A stretch of DNA of 46,899 nt from an uncultured Sphingomonas sp. (GCF_937871615.1 NZ_CALMPA010000008.1:1-46899); one strand, 5' to 3'; shown: positions 7,740 to 18,557, counted from the stretch's first letter. The notes: generated from the letters alone by a model not told the origin. A program made the numbers and translations.

Positions 7740-9176
7740 ATGGGCAGCCTGTTACGCCGCAAGACGATCATCGAGCAGCCGCCGGAGCGCGCGCTGGCGC
7801 GCACATTGTCGTGGCCGCATCTCGTCGCGCTTGGCGTGGGCGCGATCGTCGGCACCGGCATCCTGACGCTGATCGGCGTTGGCGCGGATCGTGCCGGGCC
7901 GGCGGTGTTGCTGAGCTTTGTCGTCGCGGGGGCGATCTGCGCGTGCGCGGCGTTATGCTATGCCGAGATGGCGACCGCGATTCCCGCGTCGGGCAGCGCC
8001 TATACCTATAGCTATGCGGTGCTGGGCGAGGTGTTCGCCTGGGTGGTCGGCTGGTCGCTGATCCTCGAATATTCGCTGGTCGTCGCGACCGTCGCGGTCG
8101 GCTGGTCGGGCTATGCGGTCGGGTTCCTCAAGGGGCTGGGGATCGTGCTGCCCGCGGCGTTGACGCACGGGCCGGCGGTTGCGGGGAGCCTGTTCGACGG
8201 ATCGCTGCGCCTGACGGAACTGGGCGTAAACCTGCCGGCGATCGCGATCATCGCGGTGGTCGCGGGGCTGCTCTCGCTCGGCACGCAGGAAAGCGCGCGG
8301 ATCAATAGCGCGCTGGTCGTGCTCAAGATCGTGACGCTCGCGCTGTTCGTCGCGGTCGCGCTGCCGCATTTCGACGCGGCGAACCTCCATCCGTTCGCAC
8401 CCTATGGCTACGGTAGCGTCGCGGGCGAGAACGGGGTGAAATATGGCGTGATGGGCGCGGCGGCGATCATCTTCTTCGCATTCTACGGATTCGATGCGAT
8501 TTCGACCGCGGCGGAGGAGGCCAAGCGGCCGGAGCGCGATCTGGCGATCGGGATCATCGGTTCGATGGCGGCGTGCACCGTCATCTACATCGTCGTGGCG
8601 GGTGCGGCTGTGGGGGCGCTTGGCTTCGCGCGCTTCTCCAACTCGCCCGAGCCGCTGGCGCTGATCCTGCGCGAGATCGGGCAGGATCGCATCGCCACCG
8701 TCATCGCGGCGGCGGCGGCGATTGCTTTGCCTACGGTTATTCTGGGCTTTCTTTATGGACAAAGCCGCATCTTCCTGGTGATGGCGCGCGACGGGTTCCT
8801 GCCGGGCAGCCTCGCCAGGGTTTCGAGCCGTGGCACGCCCGCGCGGATCACCGCGGTGACGGCGGCGTTCGTTTCGGTGATCGCGGCGCTCACCCCGCTC
8901 GACGTGATCGCGAGCCTCGCCAACGCCGGCACGCTCTGCGCGTTCACCGCAGTGGCGGCGTGCGTGCTGGTGATGCGGCGGCGCGGAACGCCGAGCAAGG
9001 GCTTCCGGACCCCGGCGGCGTGGATCGTGGCACCGGCGGCGATCCTCGGCTGCCTGTATCTGTTCAACAGTCTGCAGGAGGTGACGCAGCTTTCGTTCGT
9101 GGCGTGGAACGTGTTCGGCCTGATCGTCTATCTGGCCTGGGGGCGTCGCCGGGCCAGCGTGGACGACGCGGCGTAA
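7740..9176 (+). CDS. APC-superfamily amino-acid permease (CAT/YfnA-like)
   Basis: A 478-residue transporter with about 12 membrane segments. The N-terminal ALGVGAIVGTGILTLIG is the APC helix-1 substrate-binding signature. It is followed by EMATAIPASGSAYTYSY and FFAFYGFDAISTAAEEAK, both typical of the cationic amino acid transporter subgroup. The ATG at 7740 is preferred because AGGGG lies five to nine bases before it; an upstream ATG at 7713 is possible. It converges on acnA with a shared terminator. The exact substrate cannot be read from sequence. Confidence 0.9.
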   Translation: MGSLLRRKTIIEQPPERALARTLSWPHLVALGVGAIVGTGILTLIGVGADRAGPAVLLSFVVAGAICACAALCYAEMATAIPASGSAYTYSYAVLGEVFAWVVGWSLILEYSLVVATVAVGWSGYAVGFLKGLGIVLPAALTHGPAVAGSLFDGSLRLTELGVNLPAIAIIAVVAGLLSLGTQESARINSALVVLKIVTLALFVAVALPHFDAANLHPFAPYGYGSVAGENGVKYGVMGAAAIIFFAFYGFDAISTAAEEAKRPERDLAIGIIGSMAACTVIYIVVAGAAVGALGFARFSNSPEPLALILREIGQDRIATVIAAAAAIALPTVILGFLYGQSRIFLVMARDGFLPGSLARVSSRGTPARITAVTAAFVSVIAALTPLDVIASLANAGTLCAFTAVAACVLVMRRRGTPSKGFRTPAAWIVAPAAILGCLYLFNSLQEVTQLSFVAWNVFGLIVYLAWGRRRASVDDAA

Positions 9177-9218
9177 CACGCGCATTTATAAGAATAAATT
9201 ATCGCATTTCCGAAATAA

Positions 9219-9251
9219 GAAAGGCGCCGCCGCATTTGCGGGGCGCCTTTC
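9219..9251. terminator. Bidirectional terminator between permease and acnA
   Basis: GAAAGGCGCC pairs with GGCGCCTTTC, and inner CCGC pairs with GCGG around an ATTT loop. The A-run on one side and T-run on the other allow termination of both convergent genes. Confidence 0.8.
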
Positions 9252-9300
9252 TTCTGGACATTTCCGGCTCCGCTAAGGAGCCGGAAGCCGGCCTTGCGGA

Positions 9301-11988
9301 TCAGGCGGCGAGCTTGCGCAGCACATATTGCAGGATGCCGCCGTTGAGGAAATATTCCAGCTCGTTGACGGTGTCGATGCGGCAGCGCGTGAGGAAGGTC
9401 TGCGTGCTGCCGTCGGTGCGGGTGAGGGTGACTTCCACGTCCTGACGCGGGCGCAGCCCGGCGACATCGCGGATGGTGAACGTCTCCGAACCGTCCAGCT
9501 TCAGCGACTTGCGATCGACGCCTTCGGCGAACTGGAGCGGCAGCACGCCCATGCCGACGAGGTTCGAACGGTGGATACGCTCGAAGCTTTCGGTGATGAC
9601 CGCGCGCACACCAAGCAGATTGGTGCCCTTCGCCGCCCAATCGCGCGACGAGCCGGTGCCATATTCCTTGCCCGCGATGACAACCAGAGGCGTGCCATCG
9701 TTCTTGTGGCGCATCGCGGCATCATAGATCGGCATTACTTCGCCGTTATACTGCGACATGCCGCCTTCAACGCCCGGAACCATTTCGTTGCGGATACGGA
9801 TATTGGCGAAGGTGCCGCGCATCATCACATCGTGATTGCCGCGCCGCGCGCCATAGCTGTTGAAATCCGCGCGGGAAACCTGATGCTCCTGCAGATAGGT
9901 GCCCGCCGGGCTATCCGCCTTGATCGAGCCTGCCGGAGAGATGTGATCGGTGGTGATCGAATCGCCCAGAATGGCAAGCGGCTTCGCATCAATGATGTCG
10001 GTGACCGGCTTGGGGGTCATCTCCATCCCGTCAAAGTAAGGCGGGTTGGCGACATAAGTTGAGCCCGCGCGCCAGCCGTAAGTGTCGCTGCCCTCTACCT
10101 TGATTTCCTGCCACTTCGCATCGCCGGCATAGACGTTGCCATAGCGTGCACGGAACATCGCATCGTTGATATTGGCCGTCATCAACGCGTTTACTTCATC
10201 GTTGGTGGGCCAGATATCCTTGAGATAGACATCCGAACCATCCGAGCCCTGGCCGATCGGCGTTCCGACCATGTCCTCGGTTACGGTGCCCTTCAGCGCA
10301 TAGGCGACGACCAGCGGCGGCGAGGCGAGGAAATTCGCGCGCACGTCCGGGCTGACGCGGCCTTCGAAATTGCGGTTGCCCGACAGCACGCTCGCGGCGA
10401 CGAGATCATTGTTGTTGATCGCCGCCGAGATCGGCGCGGCCAGCGGCCCCGAATTGCCGATGCAGGTGGTGCAGCCATAGCCGACGAGGTTGAACCCGAT
10501 CGCATCGAGATCGGCGCTTAGCCCGGCCTTGTCGAGATAATCGGTGACGACCTGCGACCCCGGCGCGAGCGAGGTCTTCACCCACGGCTTCGGCTTCAGC
10601 CCCTTGGCGCGCGCCTTGCGCGCGACCAGCCCCGCGGCGACCAGCACCGACGGGTTCGACGTGTTGGTGCATGAAGTGATCGCGGCGATCACCACATCGC
10701 CATCGCCGATATCGTGGCCGAGCCCCTCGACCGGCACGCGCACCGGCGCGGCCTTGTTATAGACCTTGGCGAGATCGCCGTTGAACACATCATCGACCGA
10801 ATCGAGCGCCACCTTGTCCTGCGGGCGCTTCGGGCCGGCGAGCGACGGAACGACGCTCGACATATCCAGCTCAAGCGTGTCGGTGAACACCGGATCGGGC
10901 GAATTGGCATCGCGCCACATGCCCTGCGCCTTGGCATAAGCCTCGGTCAGCGCGACGGTTTCGTCGGGGCGCCCGGTGAGGCGCATATATTCGAGCGTGC
11001 GATCGTCGACCGGGAAGAAGCCGCAGGTCGCGCCATATTCCGGCGCCATATTGGCGATGGTCGCGCGATCGGCGAGCGTCATCGAGGCGAGGCCGGGGCC
11101 GTAGAACTCTACGAAGCGGCCAACCACGCCCTTCGCGCGCAGCATCTGCGTGACGGTGAGCACCAGATCGGTGGCGGTGATGCCTTCGCGCAGCGCGCCG
11201 GTGAGCTTGAAGCCGACGACTTCGGGGATCAGCATCGAGACCGGCTGGCCGAGCATCGCGGCTTCCGCCTCGATCCCGCCGACGCCCCAGCCGAGCACGC
11301 CAAGGCCGTTGACCATCGTGGTGTGGCTATCGGTGCCGACGAGCGTATCGGGATAGGCGATCGTCGCGCCGGCCTTGGCATGATCGCCGCTTTCCCGCGA
11401 TGACCACACGGCCTGGCCGATATATTCAAGGTTCACCTGGTGGCAGATGCCGGTGCCCGGCGGCACGACCTGGAAATTATCCAGTGCCTTGCTGCCCCAT
11501 TTCAGGAACTCGTAACGCTCGCTGTTGCGGGCATATTCGAGATCGACGTTATCGGCGAACGCCTTGGGCGTGCCGAATTCGTCAACCATCACCGAATGGT
11601 CGATAACGAGGTGGACGGGCACCTGCGGATTGATCTTGGCCGCATCGCCGCCAAGCTTCGTGATCGCATCGCGCATCGCGGCGAGATCGACCACGCAGGG
11701 CACGCCGGTGAAATCCTGCATCAGCACGCGCGCGGGGCGATACTGGATCTCGCGATCGGAGTGGCGCTCCTTCTGCCAGTCGACGATCGCCTGCACATCC
11801 TCGGGCGTGACGGTGGTGCCGTCTTCGAAGCGCAGCATGTTTTCCAGCAGCACCTTCATCGAGAAGGGCAGGCGCGAAATATCCCCGAACTTTTCCGCCG
11901 CCTTGGCGAGCGAGAAATAATCATAGGTCTTGCCGCCCACGTCGAGCGTGGTGCGAGCGCCGAGCGTATCGTGGCCGATGGCGGTCAT
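9301..11988 (-). CDS. acnA: Aconitate hydratase A
   Basis: Aconitase converts citrate to isocitrate in the TCA cycle using a [4Fe-4S] cluster. The 895-residue length matches AcnA/IRP-type enzymes (E. coli AcnA 891). Cluster cysteines are visible in [11 protein letters not shown] and, about 66 residues later, in [34 protein letters not shown] and the C-terminal swivel segment [14 protein letters not shown] are also clear. The ATG at 11988 has AAAGGA six bases upstream, which sets it over a longer open frame. Confidence 0.98.
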   Translation of the reverse strand: MTAIGHDTLGARTTLDVGGKTYDYFSLAKAAEKFGDISRLPFSMKVLLENMLRFEDGTTVTPEDVQAIVDWQKERHSDREIQYRPARVLMQDFTGVPCVVDLAAMRDAITKLGGDAAKINPQVPVHLVIDHSVMVDEFGTPKAFADNVDLEYARNSERYEFLKWGSKALDNFQVVPPGTGICHQVNLEYIGQAVWSSRESGDHAKAGATIAYPDTLVGTDSHTTMVNGLGVLGWGVGGIEAEAAMLGQPVSMLIPEVVGFKLTGALREGITATDLVLTVTQMLRAKGVVGRFVEFYGPGLASMTLADRATIANMAPEYGATCGFFPVDDRTLEYMRLTGRPDETVALTEAYAKAQGMWRDANSPDPVFTDTLELDMSSVVPSLAGPKRPQDKVALDSVDDVFNGDLAKVYNKAAPVRVPVEGLGHDIGDGDVVIAAITSCTNTSNPSVLVAAGLVARKARAKGLKPKPWVKTSLAPGSQVVTDYLDKAGLSADLDAIGFNLVGYGCTTCIGNSGPLAAPISAAINNNDLVAASVLSGNRNFEGRVSPDVRANFLASPPLVVAYALKGTVTEDMVGTPIGQGSDGSDVYLKDIWPTNDEVNALMTANINDAMFRARYGNVYAGDAKWQEIKVEGSDTYGWRAGSTYVANPPYFDGMEMTPKPVTDIIDAKPLAILGDSITTDHISPAGSIKADSPAGTYLQEHQVSRADFNSYGARRGNHDVMMRGTFANIRIRNEMVPGVEGGMSQYNGEVMPIYDAAMRHKNDGTPLVVIAGKEYGTGSSRDWAAKGTNLLGVRAVITESFERIHRSNLVGMGVLPLQFAEGVDRKSLKLDGSETFTIRDVAGLRPRQDVEVTLTRTDGSTQTFLTRCRIDTVNELEYFLNGGILQYVLRKLAA

Positions 11989-12258
11989 GCTGGTCCTTTC
12001 CAGGGTCTGGCCAACCTGTGCGCGGCGGGAAGGCGGTGGCCGCGGCAAGGCGCCGGGCCGCCGCGCGAGCGCGCCCAAGCGGGCGTGTGAGCGACGTATT
12101 GCGCAGGCCGATAGCAGCGGGTGCGGCAGGGGGGAAGGGGCTGGGGCGCGGTGCGCGCGATGCTTTTATCGCGCCTGCCCGTCGGGGATGGGCACGCGCT
12201 GTCCTACAAGTGGGGAAATGCGATAGATGGCGCGCCTTCTTGTTCATGGGGAGGCAGC

Positions 12259-13002
12259 ATGATCGTCAAGCCCTATTCACGCTGGAGTGCCGAGACGGAG
12301 ACGGCGTTTCTGCTCGCGCTGCGGCTTACCGGGAATGTGAGGAAGGCAGCGGCGGAGATCGGGCGCGATCCCGGCTCCGCCTATAAGCGCCGCCAGCGCG
12401 ATCCCGATTTCGCCGCGCGCTGGGCGGAGGCGGTGGCGGCGCAGCAGCGCGCCTTTCTCGCCGCGCAAGCCGCCCGGCTGGATGGCGATGGCGGGGCGGC
12501 TGAGGACCGGCTGTTCGACGGGCGCGAGCGTGGCGGATGGGATGCCAATGCGCGGGCGCGGTTCCTGCGCGCGCTTGCCCGAACCGGCTGCGTGATCGAG
12601 GCGTGCGCGGTGGCGGGCGTGTCCAAGCGCGCGGCCTATGCGCTGCGCCAGCGCAGCCCGCGCTTCGCGGCGGCGTGGAAACGCGCGCTTGAGGCGGAGC
12701 CGCCGCGCTCGATCGAGGCGGCGGCGTATGAACGCGCGGTGGAGGGGTGGCTGGAGCCGGTGTTCTTCCAGGGCGAGGTGGTGGGGCATCGCCGCCGCTA
12801 TTCGGATAGCGCGCTCCGGCTGCTGCTCGCAAAGGCGGGGAAGGAGGCCGCGAAGGAAGCGGCGGGGCCGGACAAGGGCTATGCCAGCGCGGAAGAAACC
12901 AATCGCGTGCTGCTGGCGCGGCTCGATGCGATCGCGCGGCGTCGGCAGCGGGAGGCGATCGCCTTTGCCGATCGGATGGTGGCGGAGGGGAAGGCGCCGT
13001 GA
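12259..13002 (+). CDS. Protein with two HTH-like repeats and a terminase-small-subunit-like tail
   Basis: A 247-residue, Arg/Ala-rich protein that I cannot name. Residues about 17-59 and 102-144 are related to each other: FLLALRLTGNVRKAAAEIG against FLRALARTGCVIEACAVAG, followed by xAYxxRQRxPxFAAxW in both. Each looks like a helix-turn-helix. The tail segment VEGWLEPVFFQGEVVGHRRR resembles a stretch found in phage terminase small-subunit-like proteins. The ATG at 12259 has GGGGAGG upstream. No other phage genes are near, so this may be a domesticated DNA-binding protein. It lies between acnA (divergent) and an MFS gene (convergent). Confidence 0.7.
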   Translation: MIVKPYSRWSAETETAFLLALRLTGNVRKAAAEIGRDPGSAYKRRQRDPDFAARWAEAVAAQQRAFLAAQAARLDGDGGAAEDRLFDGRERGGWDANARARFLRALARTGCVIEACAVAGVSKRAAYALRQRSPRFAAAWKRALEAEPPRSIEAAAYERAVEGWLEPVFFQGEVVGHRRRYSDSALRLLLAKAGKEAAKEAAGPDKGYASAEETNRVLLARLDAIARRRQREAIAFADRMVAEGKAP

Positions 13003-13026
13003 CGCTTTCCCCTCCGTGGTGGCAGA

Positions 13027-14349
13027 TCAGTCGAGGCGGCGGGCCAGTTCGGTGTTGAGCGCCAGCGCGACGAGCGTGCCGATCGCGCCAGACAGCAGAT
13101 AGCCGCCCGCCGCGATCAGCCCGAAATCCTTCGCCAGCACCAGCGCCGCGAACGGCGCGAAGCCCGCGCCGAACAGCCAGGCGAGATCGGAGGTGAGCGC
13201 GGCGCCGGTATAACGCGCGCGCTTCGGGAAGTTGCTCGTCACCGCGCCCGACGACTGGCCGAACGACAGGCCGAGCAGGATGAAGCCCAGCACCATGAAC
13301 GCCGCCTCGCCCGCGCCGCCGGCATCGAGCAACTGCGGCGCGAAGCCGGAGAATACCGCGATCGCGGCGGCGGTATAGCCGAGCAGCGAGCGCCGCCCGA
13401 TCCGATCCGCCAGCGCGCCCGAGGCGACGATCGCGGCGACGCCGAACGCGGCGCCGACCATCTCGATCACCAGGAAGCGCGTGATGCTCTCCCGCGTGAA
13501 CAGCGCGACCCATGACAGCGGAAACACCGTGACCATGTGGAACAGGGCGAAGCTCGCCAGCGGGGCGAAGGCGCCGATGATGATGTTGCGCCACTGCGCC
13601 TTCACCGTCGCGACGACGGGGGAGGGGGTCAGCTCGCGCGACTTGAACATCTCGGTGAATTCCGGCGTCACCACCATGCGCAGCCGCGCGAACAGCGCGA
13701 CGACGTTGATCGCGAAGGCGACGAAGAACGGATAGCGCCAGCCCCAGCTCATGAAATCGGCAAAGCCAAGCGTGCCGATGAAGAAGGCGAACAGCCCGCT
13801 CGCCACGATCAGCCCGAGCGGCGCGCCAAGCTGCGGCACCATCGCATACCAGCCGCGCCGGTTCGCCGGGGCGTTGAGCGCGAGCAGCGAGGCAAGGCCA
13901 TCCCACGCGCCGCCCAGCGCGATGCCCTGGCCGATCCGCAGCAACGCGAGGATCGCGACCGAGGCCATCCCGATCGTGGCATAGCCCGGCAGGAAGCCCA
14001 GCGTCACGGTCGACGTGCCGAGCAGGAACAAGGCGATGGTGAGCTTCGTTCCGCGCCCGTGGCGGCGGTCGATCGCCATGAAGATCTGTGTGCCGATCGG
14101 CCGCGCGAGGAAGGCCAGCGGAAACAAGGCGAACGAGTAGAGCGTACCCGTCACGCGATCGACGAAGGGGAAGATCAGCTCGGGGAAAACGAGCACCGAG
14201 GCGATCGCGTAAACGAAGAAATCGAAGAACTCGGAGGTTCGGCCGATGATTACCCCGATCGCGATCTCGCCGGGACGAACGGGATGGGCGCCATGGGGCG
14301 CGTGCGGGTCGCGCCCGAGGGGTCCGGAATTAGCAATCGCTTCGGCCAT
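13027..14349 (-). CDS. MFS transporter, MHS (metabolite:H+ symporter) type
   Basis: A 440-residue protein with about 12 hydrophobic segments. The N-terminal IGRTSEFFDFFVYAIASVLVF and FLARPIGTQIFMAIDRRHGR signatures match the MHS family (ProP/KgtP/ShiA type), which imports osmolytes or organic acids with protons. The substrate cannot be assigned. It is divergent from cyoA; a perfect 19-bp palindrome lies in the shared upstream region. It converges on the HTH-repeat gene. Confidence 0.85.
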   Translation of the reverse strand: MAEAIANSGPLGRDPHAPHGAHPVRPGEIAIGVIIGRTSEFFDFFVYAIASVLVFPELIFPFVDRVTGTLYSFALFPLAFLARPIGTQIFMAIDRRHGRGTKLTIALFLLGTSTVTLGFLPGYATIGMASVAILALLRIGQGIALGGAWDGLASLLALNAPANRRGWYAMVPQLGAPLGLIVASGLFAFFIGTLGFADFMSWGWRYPFFVAFAINVVALFARLRMVVTPEFTEMFKSRELTPSPVVATVKAQWRNIIIGAFAPLASFALFHMVTVFPLSWVALFTRESITRFLVIEMVGAAFGVAAIVASGALADRIGRRSLLGYTAAAIAVFSGFAPQLLDAGGAGEAAFMVLGFILLGLSFGQSSGAVTSNFPKRARYTGAALTSDLAWLFGAGFAPFAALVLAKDFGLIAAGGYLLSGAIGTLVALALNTELARRLD

Positions 14350-14408
14350 CTGGCATAAACTCTCGAATGAAAATCACGCTCCCTTAGGCTCGCTGTTCCG
14401 GGCCGGGG

Positions 14409-14427
14409 ATAGGACAAATTGTCCTAT
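14409..14427. promoter_or_regulatory. Perfect 19-bp palindrome between the MFS gene and cyoA
   Basis: ATAGGACAAATTGTCCTAT has two 9-base arms that pair perfectly around one central A. It sits 38 bases before the cyoA ATG and 60 bases before the MFS start, in the divergent intergenic region. The shape is that of an operator for a dimeric regulator, possibly Rrf2-like. There is no T-run, so it is not a terminator. The bound regulator is unknown. Confidence 0.6.
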
Positions 14428-14464
14428 TTCGCAGTTGCACAATTCGATCTAGCCGGTGACCATC

Positions 14465-15484
14465 ATGCACAAAATGGCTCGAAACTGGAAGTGGCCCCGC
14501 GCATTGCTCGCCATGCCGCTCCTCGCGGCGCTGGGCGGTTGCGACCTGGTGGTCATGAACCCATCCGGCGATGTCGCGCGCCAGCAGGCCGACCTGATCC
14601 TGTGGTCGACCGGGCTGATGCTGCTCATCATCATTCCGGTGATGATCCTGATCGTGGTCTTCGCCTGGCGCTATCGCGAGTCGAACCGCGAGGCCGAATA
14701 CCATCCCGACTGGGATCATTCGACCGCGCTGGAGCTTATCATCTGGTCCGCCCCGCTGCTCATCATCATCGCGCTGGGCGCGCTGACCTGGGTGGCGACG
14801 CACACGCTCGATCCGTATCGCCCGCTCGATCGGCTGGCGCCGGGGCAGAAGGTGCCCGCCGCGCAGAAGCCGCTTGAGGTGCAGATCGTCTCGCTCGACT
14901 GGAAATGGCTGTTCATCTATCCCGAACAGGGCATCGCCACGATCAACGAACTGGTCGTGCCGGTCGATCGCCAGGTGCGTTTCCGCATGACCTCATCGGG
15001 CGTGATGAACACATTCTACGTCCCGGCGATGGCGGGCATGGTCTATACCATGGCGGGCATGGAGACGAAGCTCCACGCCGTGCTCAACAAGCCGGGCAAT
15101 TATCTGGGCATGTCCGCCAATTACAGTGGCGCCGGCTTCTCCGGCATGGGCTTTCGCACCCATGCGGTGAACGATGCCGCCTTCACGCAATGGGTGGACA
15201 AGGCCAAGGCGAGCGGCGGCGCGCGGCTCGATACCGCGAGCTACCTGAAGCTCGAACAGCCGAGCGAGCGCGTGCCGGTGACCTATTTCAGCGGCGTCGA
15301 GCGCGGGCTGTTCGATCGCGCGGTGAACATGTGCGTGAAGCCGGGCACCACCTGCATGAGCGAATCGATGCACGGCCATATGCCGATGCCGCCGGCGCCC
15401 GCGACGGTTCCCGCCGCCGACGCGCCGCAATCGCACCAATCACATCAGTCGCACGGCGCCCATGCGCCGGCGACAGGGGCTTGA
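14465..15484 (+). CDS. cyoA: Cytochrome bo3-type ubiquinol oxidase subunit II
   Basis: CyoA is the periplasmic-facing lipoprotein subunit of the quinol oxidase. The 339-residue protein has a lipobox ending in ALGGC (Cys about 26), two membrane helices (about 42-66 and 86-110 region) and a cupredoxin domain. The Cu-A ligand cysteines of cytochrome c oxidases are missing: the equivalent loop reads [16 protein letters not shown]. This, with CyoB, marks quinol rather than cytochrome c as donor. The tail is His/Met-rich ([10 protein letters not shown]). The ATG at 14465 is preferred; a GTG at 14456 and an ATG at 14474 are possible. No clear RBS is seen. Confidence 0.95.
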   Translation: MHKMARNWKWPRALLAMPLLAALGGCDLVVMNPSGDVARQQADLILWSTGLMLLIIIPVMILIVVFAWRYRESNREAEYHPDWDHSTALELIIWSAPLLIIIALGALTWVATHTLDPYRPLDRLAPGQKVPAAQKPLEVQIVSLDWKWLFIYPEQGIATINELVVPVDRQVRFRMTSSGVMNTFYVPAMAGMVYTMAGMETKLHAVLNKPGNYLGMSANYSGAGFSGMGFRTHAVNDAAFTQWVDKAKASGGARLDTASYLKLEQPSERVPVTYFSGVERGLFDRAVNMCVKPGTTCMSESMHGHMPMPPAPATVPAADAPQSHQSHQSHGAHAPATGA

Positions 15485-15488
15485 GGCC

Positions 15489-17504
15489 ATGTCCGAATCC
15501 TTGACCAAAATGATCTTCGGCCGGCTGTCGCTGGAATCGTTTCCGTATCACGAACCGATTGTCGTCGCGACCTTCGCCGGCGTCGTGCTGGGCGGCATCG
15601 CGCTCTTTGGCGCGATCACCTATTTCAAGCTGTGGCGTTATCTGTGGACCGAATGGTTCACCACCGTCGATCACAAGCGCATCGGCATCATGTATGTGAT
15701 CCTGGGCATCGTGATGCTGCTGCGCGGCTTTGCCGATGCGATCATGATGCGCATCCAGCAGGCGATGGCGTTCGGCGGCAGCGAGGGATATCTCAACGCC
15801 CACCATTACGACCAGATCTTCACCGCGCATGGCGTGATTATGATCTTCTTCGTGGCGATGCCGCTGGTCACCGGGCTGATGAACTATATCATGCCGCTCC
15901 AGATCGGCGCGCGTGACGTTTCGTTCCCGTTCCTCAACAATTTCAGCTTCTGGATGACCGCCGCCGGCGCGATGCTGGTGATGGCGAGCCTGTTCATCGG
16001 CGAATTCGCGCGCACCGGCTGGCTGGCGATGGCGCCGCTGTCGGGCCTCGATTTCTCCCCCGACGTGGGCGTCGATTATTATATATGGGCGTTGCAGATA
16101 GCGGGCGTCGGCACCACGCTTTCGGCGATCAACCTGATTACGACGATCGTGAAGCTGCGCGCGCCGGGCATGACGATGATGAAGATGCCGGTCTTCACCT
16201 GGTCCGCGCTCGTCACCAACGTGCTGATCGTCGCCGCCTTCCCGGTGCTGACCGCGGTGCTCGCGCTGCTCAGCCTCGATCGCTACGTCGATACGCATTT
16301 CTTCACGAACGAATTGGGCGGCAACCCGATGATGTACGTGAACATGATCTGGATCTGGGGGCATCCGGAGGTTTACATCCTCGTGCTGCCGGCGTTCGGC
16401 GTGTTCAGCGAAGTCGTCTCGACCTTTTCGGGCAAGCGCCTGTTCGGCTATACCTCGATGGTCTATGCGCTGATCGTGATCTGCATCCTTTCCTATCTGG
16501 TGTGGCTGCATCACTTCTTCACGATGGGATCGGGCGCGACGGTCAACAGCTTCTTCGGCATCACCACGATGATTATCTCGATCCCCACGGGGGCGAAGAT
16601 CTTCAACTGGCTGTTCACGATGTACAAGGGCCGCATCCGTTTCGAGCTGCCGATGATGTGGGCGATCGCCTTCATGCTGACGTTCGTGATCGGCGGCATG
16701 ACCGGCGTGCTGCTCGCCGTGCCCCCGGCCGATTTCGTGCTGCACAACTCGCTGTTCCTCGTCGCGCATTTCCATAACGTGATTATCGGCGGCGTGGTGT
16801 TCGGGATGTTCGCGGGGATCAATTACTGGTGGCCCAAGGCGTTCGGCTTCAAGCTCGATCGCAAATGGGGGCTGGTGAGCTTCTGGAGCTGGGTGATCGG
16901 CTTCTGGGTGGCGTTCACCCCGCTCTATATCCTGGGCCTGATGGGGATCACCCGCCGGCTGCGCACGTTCGACGATCCGAGCCTGCAAATCTGGTTCATC
17001 ATCGCCGGGATCGGCGCCGCGATCATCGCGGTGGGCATCGCGGCCTTCATCATCCAGATCTATGTCAGCATCCGCAACCGCGAGGCGCTGGCGGACGTGA
17101 CGGGCGATCCGTGGAACGGCCGTTCGCTCGAATGGTCCACCTCCTCGCCGCCGCCGAACTATAACTTCGCGTTCACGCCCGTGATCCACGATCTCGACGC
17201 CTGGGCGGACATGAAGGCGCGCGGCGCATATGCGCCGGACAAGGGCTGGATCGACATCCATATGCCGCGCAACACCGGGGCGGGCGTGATCCTCGCCGGG
17301 CTTTCCGCGGCGGCAGGGTTCGGCATGATCTGGCACATGTGGTGGCTGGCGGCGCTGGGGATGCTGGGGGTGATCGGCTATGCGATCTTCCACACGTTCA
17401 ACTATGATCGCGATTATTTCATCACGGCCGCCGAAGTGGCCGAGACGGAGACCGCGCGCCTGAAGGCGCTGGCGGCGGCGCCAACCATGAACGCGGGGGC
17501 CTGA
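15489..17504 (+). CDS. cyoB: Cytochrome bo3-type ubiquinol oxidase subunit I
   Basis: The catalytic haem-copper subunit, 671 residues with about 15 helices. It reduces O2 to water and pumps protons. Low-spin haem ligand His114 is in IFTAHGVIM. The Cu-B site is in WIWGHPEVY (His and the cross-linked Tyr) and WLHHFF. The haem ligands of helix X are in VAHFHNV. The ubiquinol-site residues known from E. coli CyoB (R71, D75, H98, Q101) are present here as R79, D83, H106 and Q109. The gene starts four bases after cyoA. Confidence 0.98.
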   Translation: MSESLTKMIFGRLSLESFPYHEPIVVATFAGVVLGGIALFGAITYFKLWRYLWTEWFTTVDHKRIGIMYVILGIVMLLRGFADAIMMRIQQAMAFGGSEGYLNAHHYDQIFTAHGVIMIFFVAMPLVTGLMNYIMPLQIGARDVSFPFLNNFSFWMTAAGAMLVMASLFIGEFARTGWLAMAPLSGLDFSPDVGVDYYIWALQIAGVGTTLSAINLITTIVKLRAPGMTMMKMPVFTWSALVTNVLIVAAFPVLTAVLALLSLDRYVDTHFFTNELGGNPMMYVNMIWIWGHPEVYILVLPAFGVFSEVVSTFSGKRLFGYTSMVYALIVICILSYLVWLHHFFTMGSGATVNSFFGITTMIISIPTGAKIFNWLFTMYKGRIRFELPMMWAIAFMLTFVIGGMTGVLLAVPPADFVLHNSLFLVAHFHNVIIGGVVFGMFAGINYWWPKAFGFKLDRKWGLVSFWSWVIGFWVAFTPLYILGLMGITRRLRTFDDPSLQIWFIIAGIGAAIIAVGIAAFIIQIYVSIRNREALADVTGDPWNGRSLEWSTSSPPPNYNFAFTPVIHDLDAWADMKARGAYAPDKGWIDIHMPRNTGAGVILAGLSAAAGFGMIWHMWWLAALGMLGVIGYAIFHTFNYDRDYFITAAEVAETETARLKALAAAPTMNAGA

Positions 17505-17507
17505 ACC

Positions 17508-18137
17508 ATGGCGCAAAGCAATCTGATCGCCGCCGACGGCACCCCGGTTTATTGGGAGACCGAGCCGCATCATCATGAGAGCGGGGGCAGCACGCTGCTG
17601 GGCTTCTGGCTCTACATCATGAGCGACTGCCTGATCTTCGCGATGCTGTTCGCCTCCTGGGGCGTCTATGGCCGCAATTTCGCGGGCGGCCCCGCCTCGC
17701 ACGAACTGTTCGACCTGAAGCTGGTGGCGCTCAACACCGCGCTCTTGCTGTTCTCGTCGATCACTTACGGTTTCGCGATGATCGCGGCCCATGCCAAGCG
17801 CCAGAAGGCGACGCTCGGCTGGCTGGTGGTGACCCTGCTGTTCGGCCTGGGCTTCCTCGGGGTGGAATTGTACGAATTCTCCCACATGCTCCATGAAGGG
17901 GCGGGGCCGTCGCGCTCGGCGTTCCTCTCCAGCTTCTATGCGCTGGTCGGCACCCACGGGCTGCACGTTACCTTCGGCTCGATCTGGCTGATCGTGCTGA
18001 TGGTGCAGGTGTCGCGCAAGGGGCTGATGGCGGCCAATGTGCGGCGGCTGGAATGCCTGTCGCTGTTCTGGCACTTCCTCGACGTCGTGTGGATCGGCGT
18101 CTTCACCTTCGTCTATCTGCTGGGGTCGATGGCATGA
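17508..18137 (+). CDS. cyoC: Cytochrome bo3-type ubiquinol oxidase subunit III
   Basis: A 209-residue subunit III with five predicted membrane helices, as in bacterial CyoC. GFWLYIMSDCLIFAMLFASW near the start and the C-terminal FWHFLDVVWIGVFTFVYLLG are family signatures. It starts three bases after cyoB and its stop overlaps the cyoD start (ATGA). Confidence 0.96.
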   Translation: MAQSNLIAADGTPVYWETEPHHHESGGSTLLGFWLYIMSDCLIFAMLFASWGVYGRNFAGGPASHELFDLKLVALNTALLLFSSITYGFAMIAAHAKRQKATLGWLVVTLLFGLGFLGVELYEFSHMLHEGAGPSRSAFLSSFYALVGTHGLHVTFGSIWLIVLMVQVSRKGLMAANVRRLECLSLFWHFLDVVWIGVFTFVYLLGSMA

Positions 18138-18532
18138 GCGCGCATCAACACGAAACCGACGATCACGGCGCGGGCGGCGCGGCGCACGGCACGCGGCGCG
18201 ATTATGTCACCGGCTTCCTGCTGTCGCTGGTGCTCACCGCGATACCGTTCGCGCTGGTGATGAGCGGCGTGATCGCCGATACCCGCATCACCGCCGCGAT
18301 CATCATGGTGTTCGCGATGGTGCAGATCGTCGTCCATATGATCTACTTCCTTCACATGAACGCGCGCTCCGAAAACGGCTGGACGCTGATGGCGCTGATC
18401 TTCACGATCATCATCATCGTGATCGGGCTGGCGGGTTCGCTGTGGGTGATGGTCAACATGAATTACCACATGATGCCGGCGATGCCGGAGCCGCACCCCG
18501 CGGCGCATACGATGGACATGGGCGCGATGTGA
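18134..18532 (+). CDS. cyoD: Cytochrome bo3-type ubiquinol oxidase subunit IV
   Basis: A 132-residue small subunit with three membrane helices. FLLSLVLTAIPFALV and QIVVHMIYFLHMN match CyoD. The ends are His/Met-rich (HQHETDDHG and MPEPHPAAHTMDMGAM), possibly metal-binding. It is translationally coupled to cyoC. Confidence 0.94.
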   Translation: MSAHQHETDDHGAGGAAHGTRRDYVTGFLLSLVLTAIPFALVMSGVIADTRITAAIIMVFAMVQIVVHMIYFLHMNARSENGWTLMALIFTIIIIVIGLAGSLWVMVNMNYHMMPAMPEPHPAAHTMDMGAM

Positions 18533-18557
18533 GCACGGCCTCGCCCGTCGTCTTTCC

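Noticed and set aside
12326-13906. 526-codon open frame on the minus strand
   Set aside because: It crosses the HTH-repeat gene and is out of frame with the MFS gene; the sequence is Pro/Arg/Ala-rich without structure.
15288-18074. 928-codon open frame on the minus strand
   Set aside because: It lies opposite cyoA-cyoC, is His/Arg/Gln-rich and has no domain; it is an antisense shadow caused by high GC codon use.
14465-18532. aa3-type cytochrome c oxidase (cox) operon
   Set aside because: Subunit II lacks the Cu-A cysteines and subunit I keeps all four quinol-site residues known from CyoB.
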